Source of the DNA: Desulfotomaculum sp.
GTDB taxonomy: Bacteria > Bacillota > Desulfotomaculia > Desulfotomaculales > Nap2-2B
Direction of reading: 5' to 3'
DNA length: 22,619 nt
Assembly: GCA_003485325.1 (NCBI GenBank)
Contig: DMZI01000038.1
Coordinates: 1 to 22,619, forward strand
Shown one piece after another: positions 14,951-22,588 of this stretch (position 1 is its first letter; each line of letters starts with the position of its first letter). Under the pieces are notes generated by a model. That model saw only the letters and a program-made list of their open reading frames with translations, was not told the DNA's origin and made no database searches. The translations under genes and the position numbers were made by a program.

Positions 14951-16684
14951 TTAATTATTTGCTCCTATGGCCCCGCTGCCGGGAAGAGGGATTACCGGCT
15001 GCGGGCTTTTTGCTTTACGGGTCCGGCTGCGTGCTTTCAGACAAGGGGACGGTTCCGCCGCATCCACAAGGGCAATTTTTAGCACATCTTCGAGCTTTTC
15101 CAGCGGGGTTATTTTAAGCCCGGTCAGCTTCAGGCGCATATCCTGGAAGTTTTCCCTGGGCAGGATTACCTGTTTTACGCCGGCCCGGCGGGCTGCTTCC
15201 AGCTTGGTCAGGATTCCTCCGACAGGCGCTAAAAGCCCCCTGATGGAAATTTCGCCTGTTATGGCGAGGAAATTGTCAACCGGAATGCCTTTGATTGCCG
15301 AATAGATTGCCGTCGCCACGGCAACCCCGGCCGAGGGGCCGTCAACGGGAACGCCGCCGGGAAAATTGATGTGCAGGTTGTAGTCATATGGGTTTATTCC
15401 CGTGACGTTCTGCAAAACGGTCAGCACATTGTCTACTGACGCACGCGCCATGCTCCGCCGGCGGAAAGAACGCCCGTGTTCACCCATTTGCTCCTCGTCA
15501 ATGACTCCTGTTACCGTCACTTTTCCCTGACCGGGCTTTACGGGAATTGCAGAAGCCTCAATTTCCAGCAGGCTTCCCAGGCCGGGGCCGTGCACGGCCA
15601 GTCCGTTGACGACCCCGACCTGCGGTGAAGGGCCGATTTTCTTGTCGGGGCGCGGGGAATACTGTCCGTTATTGATCACCCATTCTATGTCCTGGGTCCG
15701 GATTTGCTTCCGGCCTTCGGTAATGGTAATTCCTGCCGCTATCTGGATGATGTTTACCGCCTCGCGTCCGTTGGGGCTGTATTTTTCAATGACTTTCAAA
15801 CCTTCTTTGGTCAGAGAAAGCCCCGTGCTTTTTGCTGCCCTGGAAGCAATGAGGCTTACCTCACCGGGCAGCAGGTCACGAAAGTATATTTCCACGCAGC
15901 GTGAGCGGATTGCAGGCGGGATATTCTCGGGCAGCCTGGTCGTTGCCCCGACAAGACGGAAGTCAGCCGGCAGTCCGTTTTGAAAAATGTCGTGGATATG
16001 GCCGGGTATGTTGGTGTCTTCCGAACAGTAATAGGTGCTCTCCAGGTGCACCTTGCGATCTTCCAGCACCTTCAGCAGCTTGTTCATCTGAATGGGGTGG
16101 AGTTCCCCAATTTCATCAATAAAGAGCATTCCCCCGTGCGCCTTCGTCACCGCTCCCGCCTTCGGCTGCGGAATTCCCGCAATACCCAGGGGGCCGGCGC
16201 CCTGGTAGATGGGGTCGTGAACAGAGCCGATCAGCGGGTCGGCGATTCCCCGCTCGTCAAAGCGGGCAATCGTTGCGTCCACTTCAATAAAGCCGGCGTT
16301 TTCCTTAAAAGGGGACTGCGGGTTTTTCCTGGCCTCTTCGAGGACCAGGCGGGCGGCTGCGGTCTTGCCGATTCCAGGCGGCCCGTAGATGATTACATGC
16401 TGCGGGTTGGGGCCGCAAAGCGCAGCCCGGAGGGCTTTCAAACCTTCCTTCTGGCCGACTATATCTTCCAGCTTCGACGGCCGTATCTTTTCGGATAGCG
16501 GTTCGGTAAGCGAGATGGAGCGCAGGCGCTTAAGGTTTTCCAGTTCCTTGCGCGATTCCTTCTCCACTGCCGTTTTATTGCCCTGCTGGGTTTTGAGCAT
16601 GTTCCAGAAAAAAAGGCCGATGATCACACCGAGAAAAACCTGAATAAAAATGGCGAAACTGCCCAGACCTATGGGTCCCATCAA
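14951..16684 (-). CDS. lonB: Membrane-anchored Lon-type protease LonB
   Basis: The protein is about 577 residues. An N-terminal hydrophobic segment (about 6-28) should anchor it in the membrane. Walker A GPPGIGKT is at about 101-108, Walker B MLFIDEIGEL near 186-195, and the protease domain has Ser451 in PVDGPSAG and Lys494 in GGILTKLEAARRAG. In Bacillus subtilis LonB is made in the forespore under sigma-F. AGGAGGT at 16694-16700 points to TTG 16684 (spacing 9-10) or ATG 16681. A TTG at 16708 would lie upstream of that site and is unlikely. The last 40 or so residues are Ser/Pro/Arg/Lys-rich, go past the usual family end and contain a copy of an interspersed repeat (15041-15055). clpX, often upstream in relatives, is absent. 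Confidence 0.95.
   Translation of the reverse strand: MMGPIGLGSFAIFIQVFLGVIIGLFFWNMLKTQQGNKTAVEKESRKELENLKRLRSISLTEPLSEKIRPSKLEDIVGQKEGLKALRAALCGPNPQHVIIYGPPGIGKTAAARLVLEEARKNPQSPFKENAGFIEVDATIARFDERGIADPLIGSVHDPIYQGAGPLGIAGIPQPKAGAVTKAHGGMLFIDEIGELHPIQMNKLLKVLEDRKVHLESTYYCSEDTNIPGHIHDIFQNGLPADFRLVGATTRLPENIPPAIRSRCVEIYFRDLLPGEVSLIASRAAKSTGLSLTKEGLKVIEKYSPNGREAVNIIQIAAGITITEGRKQIRTQDIEWVINNGQYSPRPDKKIGPSPQVGVVNGLAVHGPGLGSLLEIEASAIPVKPGQGKVTVTGVIDEEQMGEHGRSFRRRSMARASVDNVLTVLQNVTGINPYDYNLHINFPGGVPVDGPSAGVAVATAIYSAIKGIPVDNFLAITGEISIRGLLAPVGGILTKLEAARRAGVKQVILPRENFQDMRLKLTGLKITPLEKLEDVLKIALVDAAEPSPCLKARSRTRKAKSPQPVIPLPGSGAIGANN
15041..15055. repeat. Interspersed repeat copy ACAAGGGGACGGTTC inside lonB
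   Basis: This 15-base sequence is identical to 22574-22588 at the right edge. Here it is translated as part of the atypical C-terminal tail of LonB. Confidence 0.55.
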
Positions 16685-16725
16685 AATTGGCTGACCTCCT
16701 GTGTTCAAAAAAATGTTGCGTTAAG

Positions 16726-16735
16726 TAGTATAACC
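16726..16735 (-). promoter_or_regulatory. Candidate sigma-F -10 element for lonB
   Basis: The minus strand reads GGTTATACTA, matching the sigma-F -10 pattern GGnnAnAnTR. It lies about 26 bases upstream of the lonB ribosome binding site. The -35 region (GTTTT, 15 bases upstream) is a poor match. A sigma-A reading of TATACT is also possible. Confidence 0.3.
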
Positions 16736-16765
16736 TTGAAGGATTTATCTAAAACCATAATGAAT

Positions 16766-16771
16766 TATAAT
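16766..16771 (+). promoter_or_regulatory. Candidate -10 element for the first pstS
   Basis: A perfect TATAAT lies 25 bases before the start codon. The hexamer 17 bases upstream is weak, and no clear PhoP box is seen in the short gap to lonB. Confidence 0.3.
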
Positions 16772-16796
16772 AACAAAAACAAAAGGAGGATCAGCC

Positions 16797-17645
16797 TTGG
16801 CCTTTAAAAAATCCGGGATCAAGTTTATTGCTTTCTCGTCTGCGGTTCTTCTGACGCTTTCCCTGCTGATGGGCGGCTGCGGGTCTCCAAAAAAGGCGCC
16901 GAAAAGCGGCAGTATCGATATAAGCGGGTCGATCAAGGAGGCCGGTTCAACAAGCGTGCTGCCCTTGGCGGAGAGTCTTGCCCTGCAGTTCATGAGGCTC
17001 CATAAAGACGTACGTGTGGAAACAGGCGGCGGAGGCTCCGGGGCGGGTGTCAAGCAGTGTGTTGCCGGGACTGTGGATCTGGGCGCGATTTCCAGGGATC
17101 TCAAGCTGACCGAGTCCGACCTGATTTCCTACCCCGTCGCCCGGGACGCTATCGCAGTTATAGTAAATCCCGGCAATCCTGTCAACGGCCTGAAAGCTGA
17201 CGACGTGGCCAGGATATACTCCGGCAAGGTAACCGACTGGAGCCAGGTTGGAGGTAAAGCGGGCAGGATAATCCTGTTTGCCAGGGAAGAGGGCTCGGGC
17301 ACGAGAGATACTTTTGACAGTGTTGTCATGCGGCAGGAAAAAATAACGCCTGAAGCTCTTTTAAGGAACTCAAACGGCGAGGTGCAGGCTGCCGTATCCC
17401 AGGATGCCACCGCCATCGGCTTTGTCTCCCTCGGGTATGTTTCCGGAATCAAGATTTTGAGCATAAACGGAATCAAATGCAATCTTGAAAACTGTCAAAA
17501 CGGCAGTTACCCCCTGGTAAGAAGACTGTATTTTACAACGAAGGGCATTCCGAATGAAACGGTGATGGAATTTATCAACTTCGCACGCAGCGATGCGGGA
17601 CAGAAAATAGCTGAAAAAATGGGCTTCGTGCCTCTGGTGTATTAG
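16797..17645 (+). CDS. pstS: Phosphate-binding lipoprotein PstS, copy 1
   Basis: This is a 282-residue periplasmic-type binding protein. It has a lipoprotein signal peptide with lipobox LMGGC (Cys28), so it should be anchored outside the membrane. The phosphate-binding loops are recognisable: EAGSTSVLPLAE (about 46-57), GGGGSGAG (about 80), AISRDL and EEGSGTRDTF (about 165-174). The start is TTG 16797, with AGGAGG 7 bases upstream. It is divergent from lonB. No pstC, pstA or pstB follows, so it must use a transporter encoded elsewhere, or act as a sensor or scavenger. It is a close paralogue of the next gene along its full length. A binding preference for phosphate over arsenate or another oxyanion cannot be settled from sequence. 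Confidence 0.92.
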   Translation: MAFKKSGIKFIAFSSAVLLTLSLLMGGCGSPKKAPKSGSIDISGSIKEAGSTSVLPLAESLALQFMRLHKDVRVETGGGGSGAGVKQCVAGTVDLGAISRDLKLTESDLISYPVARDAIAVIVNPGNPVNGLKADDVARIYSGKVTDWSQVGGKAGRIILFAREEGSGTRDTFDSVVMRQEKITPEALLRNSNGEVQAAVSQDATAIGFVSLGYVSGIKILSINGIKCNLENCQNGSYPLVRRLYFTTKGIPNETVMEFINFARSDAGQKIAEKMGFVPLVY

Positions 17646-17700
17646 CAGGAAAATTTTTTAAATCAACAGCGTGAAAAATAACAGAACGTCCGGGCTGACA

Positions 17701-17744
17701 AATAGTCTCTGGCCTTGTTTGACAAGCCGGAGGCTATTTTTTTA
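17701..17744 (+). terminator. Rho-independent terminator after pstS copy 1
   Basis: A long stem AATAGTCTCTGG...CCGGAGGCTATT, with G-U pairs and loop TTTGA, is followed by TTTTTTT. It isolates the first pstS from the second. Confidence 0.85.
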
Positions 17745-17756
17745 TTCAACTCCGTC

Positions 17757-17818
17757 TTAACAATATTTTAATGGAAGTCTTAACATAATCTTTATCTTTC
17801 GCTAACATCTTTTTAATA
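17757..17818 (+). promoter_or_regulatory. PhoP-box array upstream of pstS copy 2
   Basis: Six TTAACA-like hexamers lie in the same orientation: TTAACA 17757, TTAATG 17768, TTAACA 17780, TTTATC 17791, CTAACA 17802 and TTAATA 17813. The spacing is 11, 12, 11, 11 and 11 bases. This is the direct-repeat layout of Bacillus PhoP operators (TTAACA with 5-base gaps). The array ends 14 bases before a TATAAA. Confidence 0.7.
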
Positions 17819-17832
17819 AATTTGTTTTAGTC

Positions 17833-17838
17833 TATAAA
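17833..17838 (+). promoter_or_regulatory. -10 element of pstS copy 2
   Basis: TATAAA lies just downstream of the PhoP-box array with no separate -35, as in PhoP-activated promoters. Confidence 0.5.
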
Positions 17839-17867
17839 AAATAATAGAAAAAGATGGAGGGGATTGT

Positions 17868-18719
17868 GTGGTTTTCAAAAAATCCAGGTTCAAGTTTGCT
17901 GCGCTGGCCGCTGCGGGATTTTTAGCGCTTTCTTTACTCGTGAGCGGCTGCGGTGCTTCCAAGACGCCTCAAGAAGGCGGCAATGTCGAGCTCTCAGGGT
18001 CAATCAAGGAGTCCGGCTCGACAAGTGTGCTGCCCCTGGCTGAACCTCTGGCTGCGGAGTTTATGAAACTCCATTCCGGAGTGCGCGTGGAAACAGGCGG
18101 CGGAGGCTCTGGGGCAGGAGTCAAGCAGTGCGTTTCCGGGACGGTTGACCTGGGGGCAATTTCCAGGGACCTCAGTCTGACCGAGTCCGATCTTATTTCC
18201 TACCCAATAGCCCGTGATGCTGTCGCTGTAATAGTCAATTCCGCCAATCCGGTCAGCGGCCTGAAAATAGAGGACGTGGCCGGGATATATACGGGCAAGG
18301 TAACTGACTGGAGCCAGGTTGGAGGAAAAGCAGGCAAAATTACTGTTATTGCCAGGGAAGAGGGATCAGGGACAAGAGACACTTTTGAGGCAAAAGTGAT
18401 GAACAAGGGAAAAATAATCTCCGGCGCATATTTAAAGAATTCCAACGGCGAAGTGCAGGCCGCCGTATCCCAGGACGCCTCGGCCATTGGTTTTGTTTCT
18501 GTGGGTTATATATCCGGTGTAAAGGCTCTGGACCTGGATGGCGTAAAATGCACTATTGATAATTGCCAAAACGGCAGTTATCCCCTGGTAAGAAGATTGT
18601 TCTTTATAACCAGGACCATACCGGATCAAGCGGTTATGGAATTCATTAATTTTGCACGCAGCGACGCAGGCCAGAAAATAGCTGAAGAAAAAGGCTTTGT
18701 ACCTTTGGTGTTTAAGTAA
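17868..18719 (+). CDS. pstS: Phosphate-binding lipoprotein PstS, copy 2 (PhoP-controlled)
   Basis: This is a 283-residue paralogue of the preceding gene, with long identical runs throughout. It has a lipoprotein signal with lipobox LVSGC (Cys28) and the same ligand loops: ESGSTSVLPLAE, GGGGSGAG, AISRDL and EEGSGTRDTF. The start is GTG 17868 after GGAGGGG. The PhoP-box array and -10 upstream show that this copy is induced by phosphate starvation. No such array precedes copy 1, so the two are probably expressed under different conditions. Neither copy is followed by the permease or ATPase genes. A terminator at 18791-18837 ends the unit. Confidence 0.93.
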   Translation: MVFKKSRFKFAALAAAGFLALSLLVSGCGASKTPQEGGNVELSGSIKESGSTSVLPLAEPLAAEFMKLHSGVRVETGGGGSGAGVKQCVSGTVDLGAISRDLSLTESDLISYPIARDAVAVIVNSANPVSGLKIEDVAGIYTGKVTDWSQVGGKAGKITVIAREEGSGTRDTFEAKVMNKGKIISGAYLKNSNGEVQAAVSQDASAIGFVSVGYISGVKALDLDGVKCTIDNCQNGSYPLVRRLFFITRTIPDQAVMEFINFARSDAGQKIAEEKGFVPLVFK

Positions 18720-18790
18720 AAAAACATTTTTTTGTGCGAATAGAGAAGCAAAAATTGCGCATAATAATAACGACGTCAGCAGCTGCAAAC

Positions 18791-18837
18791 AAAAAGTCCC
18801 TGGTTATGGTTGATTCCAGCCAGGGACTTGTATTTTT
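18791..18837 (+). terminator. Rho-independent terminator after pstS copy 2
   Basis: A perfect ten-base stem AAGTCCCTGG / CCAGGGACTT with a 16-base loop is followed by GTATTTTT. Confidence 0.9.
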
Positions 18838-18926
18838 GGGCGTTATAATTACGGCGCTTTTGCGCTTTCTTTTTTATTTTATTATATATATTATATTTTT
18901 ATATTTACTAAAGGGGAACTGTTGAT

Positions 18927-19331
18927 ATGGCAAAGAAAAAGGTAGTCTTTATCTGCAGGGGTAACTCTTGCCGGAGCCAGATGGCGGAGGGATTTGCCAA
19001 AAAACTATATGGTGATCAATGGGAGGCGCACAGCGCGGGCACGGTTCCGGAAGGCGTTAACCCGAATGCAGTGAGCGTTATGGATGAAGTTGGCATCGAT
19101 ATATCAGGAAATAAATCAAAGGTTTTGGATCAGGCTCTGTTAAACTCGGCAGATCTTGTTGTTGCCCTGTGTGATGTCCAGGAAGGCTGTTTTGTTCTTC
19201 CTCCCACGATCCGTTATGTTCACTGTCCGGTCGAAGACCCGGCTCGCTTTGCAGGCTGTGAGAATGAAATGTCTGTGTTCCGGAATGTCAGGGATAAAAT
19301 AAAGGAGCTTGTCGGAGAGCTTCTTTCTTAG
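18927..19331 (+). CDS. arsC: Arsenate reductase, thioredoxin-dependent (LMW-phosphatase fold)
   Basis: This 134-residue protein reduces arsenate to arsenite, using an intramolecular cysteine relay regenerated by thioredoxin. The phosphatase P-loop CRGNSCRS holds Cys10, Cys15 and Arg16. The relay cysteines Cys82 and Cys88 sit in LCDVQEGC, followed by the conserved LPP. DPAR corresponds to the family's DPA segment. Length and cysteine pattern fit the plasmid pI258 ArsC type. The start is ATG 18927 after AAGGGGA. It is single: no arsR, arsB or acr3 is adjacent. It lies between the pstS pair and the convergent zur. A low-molecular-weight tyrosine phosphatase is the alternative, but the Cys82/Cys88 pair favours ArsC. 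Confidence 0.88.
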   Translation: MAKKKVVFICRGNSCRSQMAEGFAKKLYGDQWEAHSAGTVPEGVNPNAVSVMDEVGIDISGNKSKVLDQALLNSADLVVALCDVQEGCFVLPPTIRYVHCPVEDPARFAGCENEMSVFRNVRDKIKELVGELLS

Positions 19332-19345
19332 GAGTCCAGCTTGCT

Positions 19346-19741
19346 TTACCTGCAGTCCTTGCAATGACCATAAATCTCCAATTTATGTTCTAAAATTTCA
19401 AAGCTGTTTTGTTCACTCAAATTCTTTTCCAGGGCTTCTAGAGGGCATTTTTCTATAGCTATGATTTTGGTGCATTTCAAGCAAATAAGATTATGGGTAT
19501 GTTTCTCCTTCGTAAGTGCATATCTTGCTTTTCCATCATTATAAACCGTTTTTACGATAATGTTTTTTAATGCTTCCATGTTTCTGTATATTGTAGAAAT
19601 AACTACTGAAGGCAATTCGTCTTTTACAAGCAAATATATTTCTTCCGCAGTCAAAGGTCTCTTTGCATCCTGCAATACCTGAATGATTTTGTTTCTTTGC
19701 TTTGTGCTTTTATAGTCTGATACATTTTGGTTCTTAGACAA
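19346..19741 (-). CDS. zur: Fur-family regulator, probably Zur (zinc uptake repressor)
   Basis: The protein is about 131 residues. An N-terminal winged helix contains TAEEIYLLV and VVISTIYRNMEAL (recognition region), followed by the metal-binding dimerisation domain KHTHNLICLKC. Two CxxC pairs (Cys90/93 and Cys130/133 counting from ATG 19750) form a structural zinc site. It is the last gene behind znuA-znuC-znuB, about 27 bases downstream of znuB, so it should repress its own operon when zinc is plentiful. TTG 19741 is preferred because AGAAGG then lies about 9 bases upstream. ATG 19750 would sit right on that site. PerR or Fur is less likely given the operon. The protein ends at the second CxxC plus one residue. 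Confidence 0.85.
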   Translation of the reverse strand: MSKNQNVSDYKSTKQRNKIIQVLQDAKRPLTAEEIYLLVKDELPSVVISTIYRNMEALKNIIVKTVYNDGKARYALTKEKHTHNLICLKCTKIIAIEKCPLEALEKNLSEQNSFEILEHKLEIYGHCKDCR

Positions 19742-19768
19742 TATAATCATCCTTCTTCGGATCTAGTA

Positions 19769-20611
19769 TCAATTATTGAAGCTGAATCGCAAACCCAGCG
19801 TTGCAAGGAAAAATATTGCAGATATTAAAACAATTGTAGCTCCACTGGCAGTGCCTAAAAAATAGGATAAAATTAACCCAGATAAACCTGAAATGATTGC
19901 GATGGAAACCGAATATATATGATATTGCCGCATGTTTTGAGCAATATTTCTTGCTGCGGCGGCAGGCAAAACTAATAGTGAACTAATAATCAAGATACCT
20001 ACCCACTGGATTGATATTGTTACAATAACTGCCATTGTCAGAGTAAAAAGATATTTGTAAAAATTAACATTGATTCTTCTGCTGCTGGCCAATGATTGGT
20101 TTATACTCACTAAAAGAAGTTTGTTGAAAACGGTCGTCCATAAAATAATCACGATTACAAGCACAATTGCCAACATAATTAAATCTGTTGAACTAATACT
20201 TAGTAAATTGCCAATAAGATAAACGGAGTACTTGTTAAAACCGCCCCGCATTGAAAGGATTGCAATGCCAAGCGCAACAGCGGTAGAAGAAAACACGCCA
20301 ATAATTGTGTCAGTTGAGGCGGTATTTGCGTTATTAACTATTGTAATGGCTATTGTTAATAGAATAGAAAAGCATAACATTGACCAGAAAGGGTTATCCA
20401 TTCCTATTATAACGCCCACAGCAATGCCCGTTAACGCAGAATGACCTAGGGCGTCAGCAAAAAAAGCCATCCTGTTGTTCACTATCATAGTTCCAAGTAA
20501 ACCAAATATTGGAGCAACCAATAAAACACCCAGCAAAGCGTTTTTCATAAAAACATGGTGCGCCCATTCATAAGGAAGCAATATGTCAATGAGACGGTAC
20601 AATGACGGCAT
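19769..20611 (-). CDS. znuB: Zinc (or manganese) ABC transporter permease ZnuB
   Basis: This permease of about 280 residues belongs to the ABC-3 family, with roughly seven to eight hydrophobic segments, including ALLGVLLVAPIFGLLGTMIV near the N-terminus. NNRMAFFADALGHSALTGIA (about 45-65) and the VLPAAAARNIA segment (about 220-230) are typical of Znu/Mnt permeases. The likely start is ATG 20611-20609, overlapping the znuC stop as TGATG; a TTG just upstream is possible. It forms the membrane channel that works with ZnuC and ZnuA. Confidence 0.93.
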   Translation of the reverse strand: MPSLYRLIDILLPYEWAHHVFMKNALLGVLLVAPIFGLLGTMIVNNRMAFFADALGHSALTGIAVGVIIGMDNPFWSMLCFSILLTIAITIVNNANTASTDTIIGVFSSTAVALGIAILSMRGGFNKYSVYLIGNLLSISSTDLIMLAIVLVIVIILWTTVFNKLLLVSINQSLASSRRINVNFYKYLFTLTMAVIVTISIQWVGILIISSLLVLPAAAARNIAQNMRQYHIYSVSIAIISGLSGLILSYFLGTASGATIVLISAIFFLATLGLRFSFNN

Positions 20612-21411
20612 CAATTATCGGCGCCTCCTGAATTGCCGGGTGGTTTAATTATTTTCATTCCAAACGCATCTATTACTTTCTGATCGCTGAAGACTTCTTC
20701 CGGGGTTCCGGAGCAGGCGACTATTTTGTCGTTTAAAAATATTACCCTGTCGGCGTATTGGGCCACTAAATTAAAATCGTGAGATACCAGAATGATGGAT
20801 AAATCGTAGTTCTCCCGGAGGTCAGAAACGGTTTTATAAAATAGTTTCAAACCATTATTATCAATTCCGGAAACAGGTTCGTCCAGCAGTAAAAGGTCCG
20901 GTTTAGGATCGAGGGCAAGCGCAAGCATGACCCTCTGCAACTCTCCTCCGGACAGAGCCCCGAGCCGCCTGTTTATAAGATGAGCTGCCTGAACAGAAGT
21001 CAAACTTTCATAAGCCCTTTCACGAATTTTTTTCGAATGTGAAAACCAGACAGGTTTGTTTGTGTGCACGGCCGCAAATACATCTTGGACACTTACCGGG
21101 GAACCATAATCAAAATCAAGTTTTTGTGGAACATAACCTATTACAGGCCGCCTTGTATGTCTGTTGTCGGCGTCAAGAAAGGTCAGTTCCCCGGTATGAG
21201 GGATCTCTCCAAGGATTGCTTTTAAAAGTGTGCTTTTCCCGGCGCCGTTAAGGCCTATAATGGCGGTCAAATCTCCACAATGAATGTGGAGATCGACATC
21301 TTTCAATATTTCTATATGATTCCGGGTTACACTCAAATCTTGTATTTTAGTGCAGCACAAACCGCAACCGCATGTTACACATTCTTTCTTTTTAATATTT
21401 TCATGCAGCAT
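20611..21411 (-). CDS. znuC: Zinc ABC transporter ATPase ZnuC with N-terminal Cys cluster
   Basis: This 266-residue ABC ATPase has Walker A GLNGAGKS (about 53-60), a Q-loop in YVPQKL, the signature LSGGE (153-157), Walker B LLLLDEP (173-179) and the H-loop in LVSHD. Unusually, the first 20 residues hold five cysteines (11, 14, 16, 19 and 20, in CVTCGCGLCC) ahead of the ABC fold, which could bind a metal. ATG 21411 overlaps the znuA stop as TAATG. It powers zinc import through ZnuB. Confidence 0.94.
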   Translation of the reverse strand: MLHENIKKKECVTCGCGLCCTKIQDLSVTRNHIEILKDVDLHIHCGDLTAIIGLNGAGKSTLLKAILGEIPHTGELTFLDADNRHTRRPVIGYVPQKLDFDYGSPVSVQDVFAAVHTNKPVWFSHSKKIRERAYESLTSVQAAHLINRRLGALSGGELQRVMLALALDPKPDLLLLDEPVSGIDNNGLKLFYKTVSDLRENYDLSIILVSHDFNLVAQYADRVIFLNDKIVACSGTPEEVFSDQKVIDAFGMKIIKPPGNSGGADN

Positions 21412-22331
21412 TATTTTAACGCTTCTTCCAATGTTTTTAGATTACTATCCATAATATTGATATATGCGTCTGCATCCATAGGTCCTGTAACTGCCGGATC
21501 AAGCGTATAAATTTTTGCGCCCGTTTCTTTTGCAATTATATCGGCAGCTTTTGCAGGATACTGTGGCTCTGCGAAAAGGGCTTTTACTTTTAATTGATTA
21601 ACTTTTTTAATTGTATCATCAAGCTCTTTGGGTCTGGGTTCCGAACCCGGTTCACGTTCTATTACACCTGCGATATTGAGGTTGAATTCTTTTGCAAAGT
21701 AGGGGAATGCCTCGTGGAAGGTAATAATATTGCGGTTTTGAATACCATCCAACGCTTGATGCATTTTTTCTCTTTCGGCTTCTAATTTCTTTATATAGGC
21801 ATCCGTATTTTCTTTATACCTGGCAGCATTGCCCGGATCCAAAGCAGCCAATTGATTTCCGATGTTTTTTACCTGCACTATGGCATTTGAAATGCTGACC
21901 CATAAATGAGGATTATCGCACTCATCTCCTTCTCCTTTGATTAAGGGTATCCCTTTACTGGCGTCTATTATTTTCAGGTGTGGAAATTGTTGTATTACTT
22001 TGTCCATGAAGGATTCCATACCTGCGCCATTGATAACGAGAAACTTAGCCCCCTCGAGATTTTTCATGTCATCAGGAGTAACGGTATAATCATGAAGGCA
22101 CCCTGTTGTAGGCTTGGTCATATTGATAACATTGACATTCGGAATATCTTTTACAATATTTAAAGTGAAAATATACATTGGATAAAAAGAAGCGGCAATT
22201 GTAGCGCTTTTAACTGCATTTTGTTTTGGAGCAACATCGTTCGTTTGAGAACTTTTCTTTCCGCATCCGCTGAATAACAGCGACCCAATAAGTAATAAAA
22301 ACGCCGCTAAACATAAAAACTTAAATCTCAC
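21411..22331 (-). CDS. znuA: Zinc-binding lipoprotein ZnuA
   Basis: This 306-residue cluster 9 (A-1) metal-binding protein has a lipoprotein signal peptide with lipobox LFSGC (Cys23). Likely ligands are His80 in GCLHDY, His142 in NPHLW, His206 in TFHEAFPYF and Asp278 in LDPAVTG. It lacks the long His-rich loop of many ZnuA proteins and has only a short acidic GEGDECD stretch before His142. The start is GTG 22331-22329, with AAGGGA upstream. First gene of the operon, directly behind the promoter and candidate Zur operator. Manganese specificity is the alternative; the Zur-like regulator in the operon favours zinc. Confidence 0.93.
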   Translation of the reverse strand: MRFKFLCLAAFLLLIGSLLFSGCGKKSSQTNDVAPKQNAVKSATIAASFYPMYIFTLNIVKDIPNVNVINMTKPTTGCLHDYTVTPDDMKNLEGAKFLVINGAGMESFMDKVIQQFPHLKIIDASKGIPLIKGEGDECDNPHLWVSISNAIVQVKNIGNQLAALDPGNAARYKENTDAYIKKLEAEREKMHQALDGIQNRNIITFHEAFPYFAKEFNLNIAGVIEREPGSEPRPKELDDTIKKVNQLKVKALFAEPQYPAKAADIIAKETGAKIYTLDPAVTGPMDADAYINIMDSNLKTLEEALK

Positions 22332-22350
22332 AGTTTTTCCCTTCTAAAAA

Positions 22351-22385
22351 AATTAGATGCAATTGCAACCCGTTTGCATCTAATT
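22351..22385. promoter_or_regulatory. Candidate Zur operator before znuA
   Basis: This is a perfect inverted repeat AATTAGATGCAA - 11 bases - TTGCATCTAATT. Nested within it, TGCAACCCGTTTGCA (22364-22378) has the 7-1-7 form typical of Fur-family sites (6 of 7 positions symmetric). It overlaps the -10 and transcription start, ideal for repression. Confidence 0.65.
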
Positions 22386-22410
22386 ATACATAATATTTTT
22401 GATAGATCAA
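22383..22410 (-). promoter_or_regulatory. Sigma-A promoter of the znu-zur operon
   Basis: On the minus strand TTGATC (22410-22405), a 17-base spacer and a perfect TATAAT (22388-22383) lie about 50 bases upstream of the znuA start. Confidence 0.75.
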
Positions 22411-22454
22411 GTATAATTTATTAACTCAACTTTCGCAGGTCAATAATAAGGACT

Positions 22455-22588
22455 GAACCGTTTTTACTTAGGAACTTGAGCCGTGGTTTCTCCGAGGCTG
22501 GCAAGCAACTTCCACCCGGACTTCATCCTGTGGATGCTGACCAGGGATAAGCAGTAAAGCAATACAAGGCAATACAAGGGGACGGTTC
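22455..22588. repeat. Fragment of an interspersed repeat at the right edge
   Basis: GAACCGT (22455-22461) and ACGGTTC (22582-22588) are inverted copies about 120 bases apart. A ten-base tandem duplication GCAATACAAG (22559-22578) abuts ACAAGGGGACGGTTC, which also occurs in lonB. This may be a REP- or MITE-like unit. I see no gene here. Confidence 0.4.

Noticed and set aside
18734..18925. Plus-strand frame of 63 codons between pstS and arsC
   Set aside because: It spans the strong terminator hairpin and an AT-rich promoter region, and has no ribosome binding site or recognisable family.
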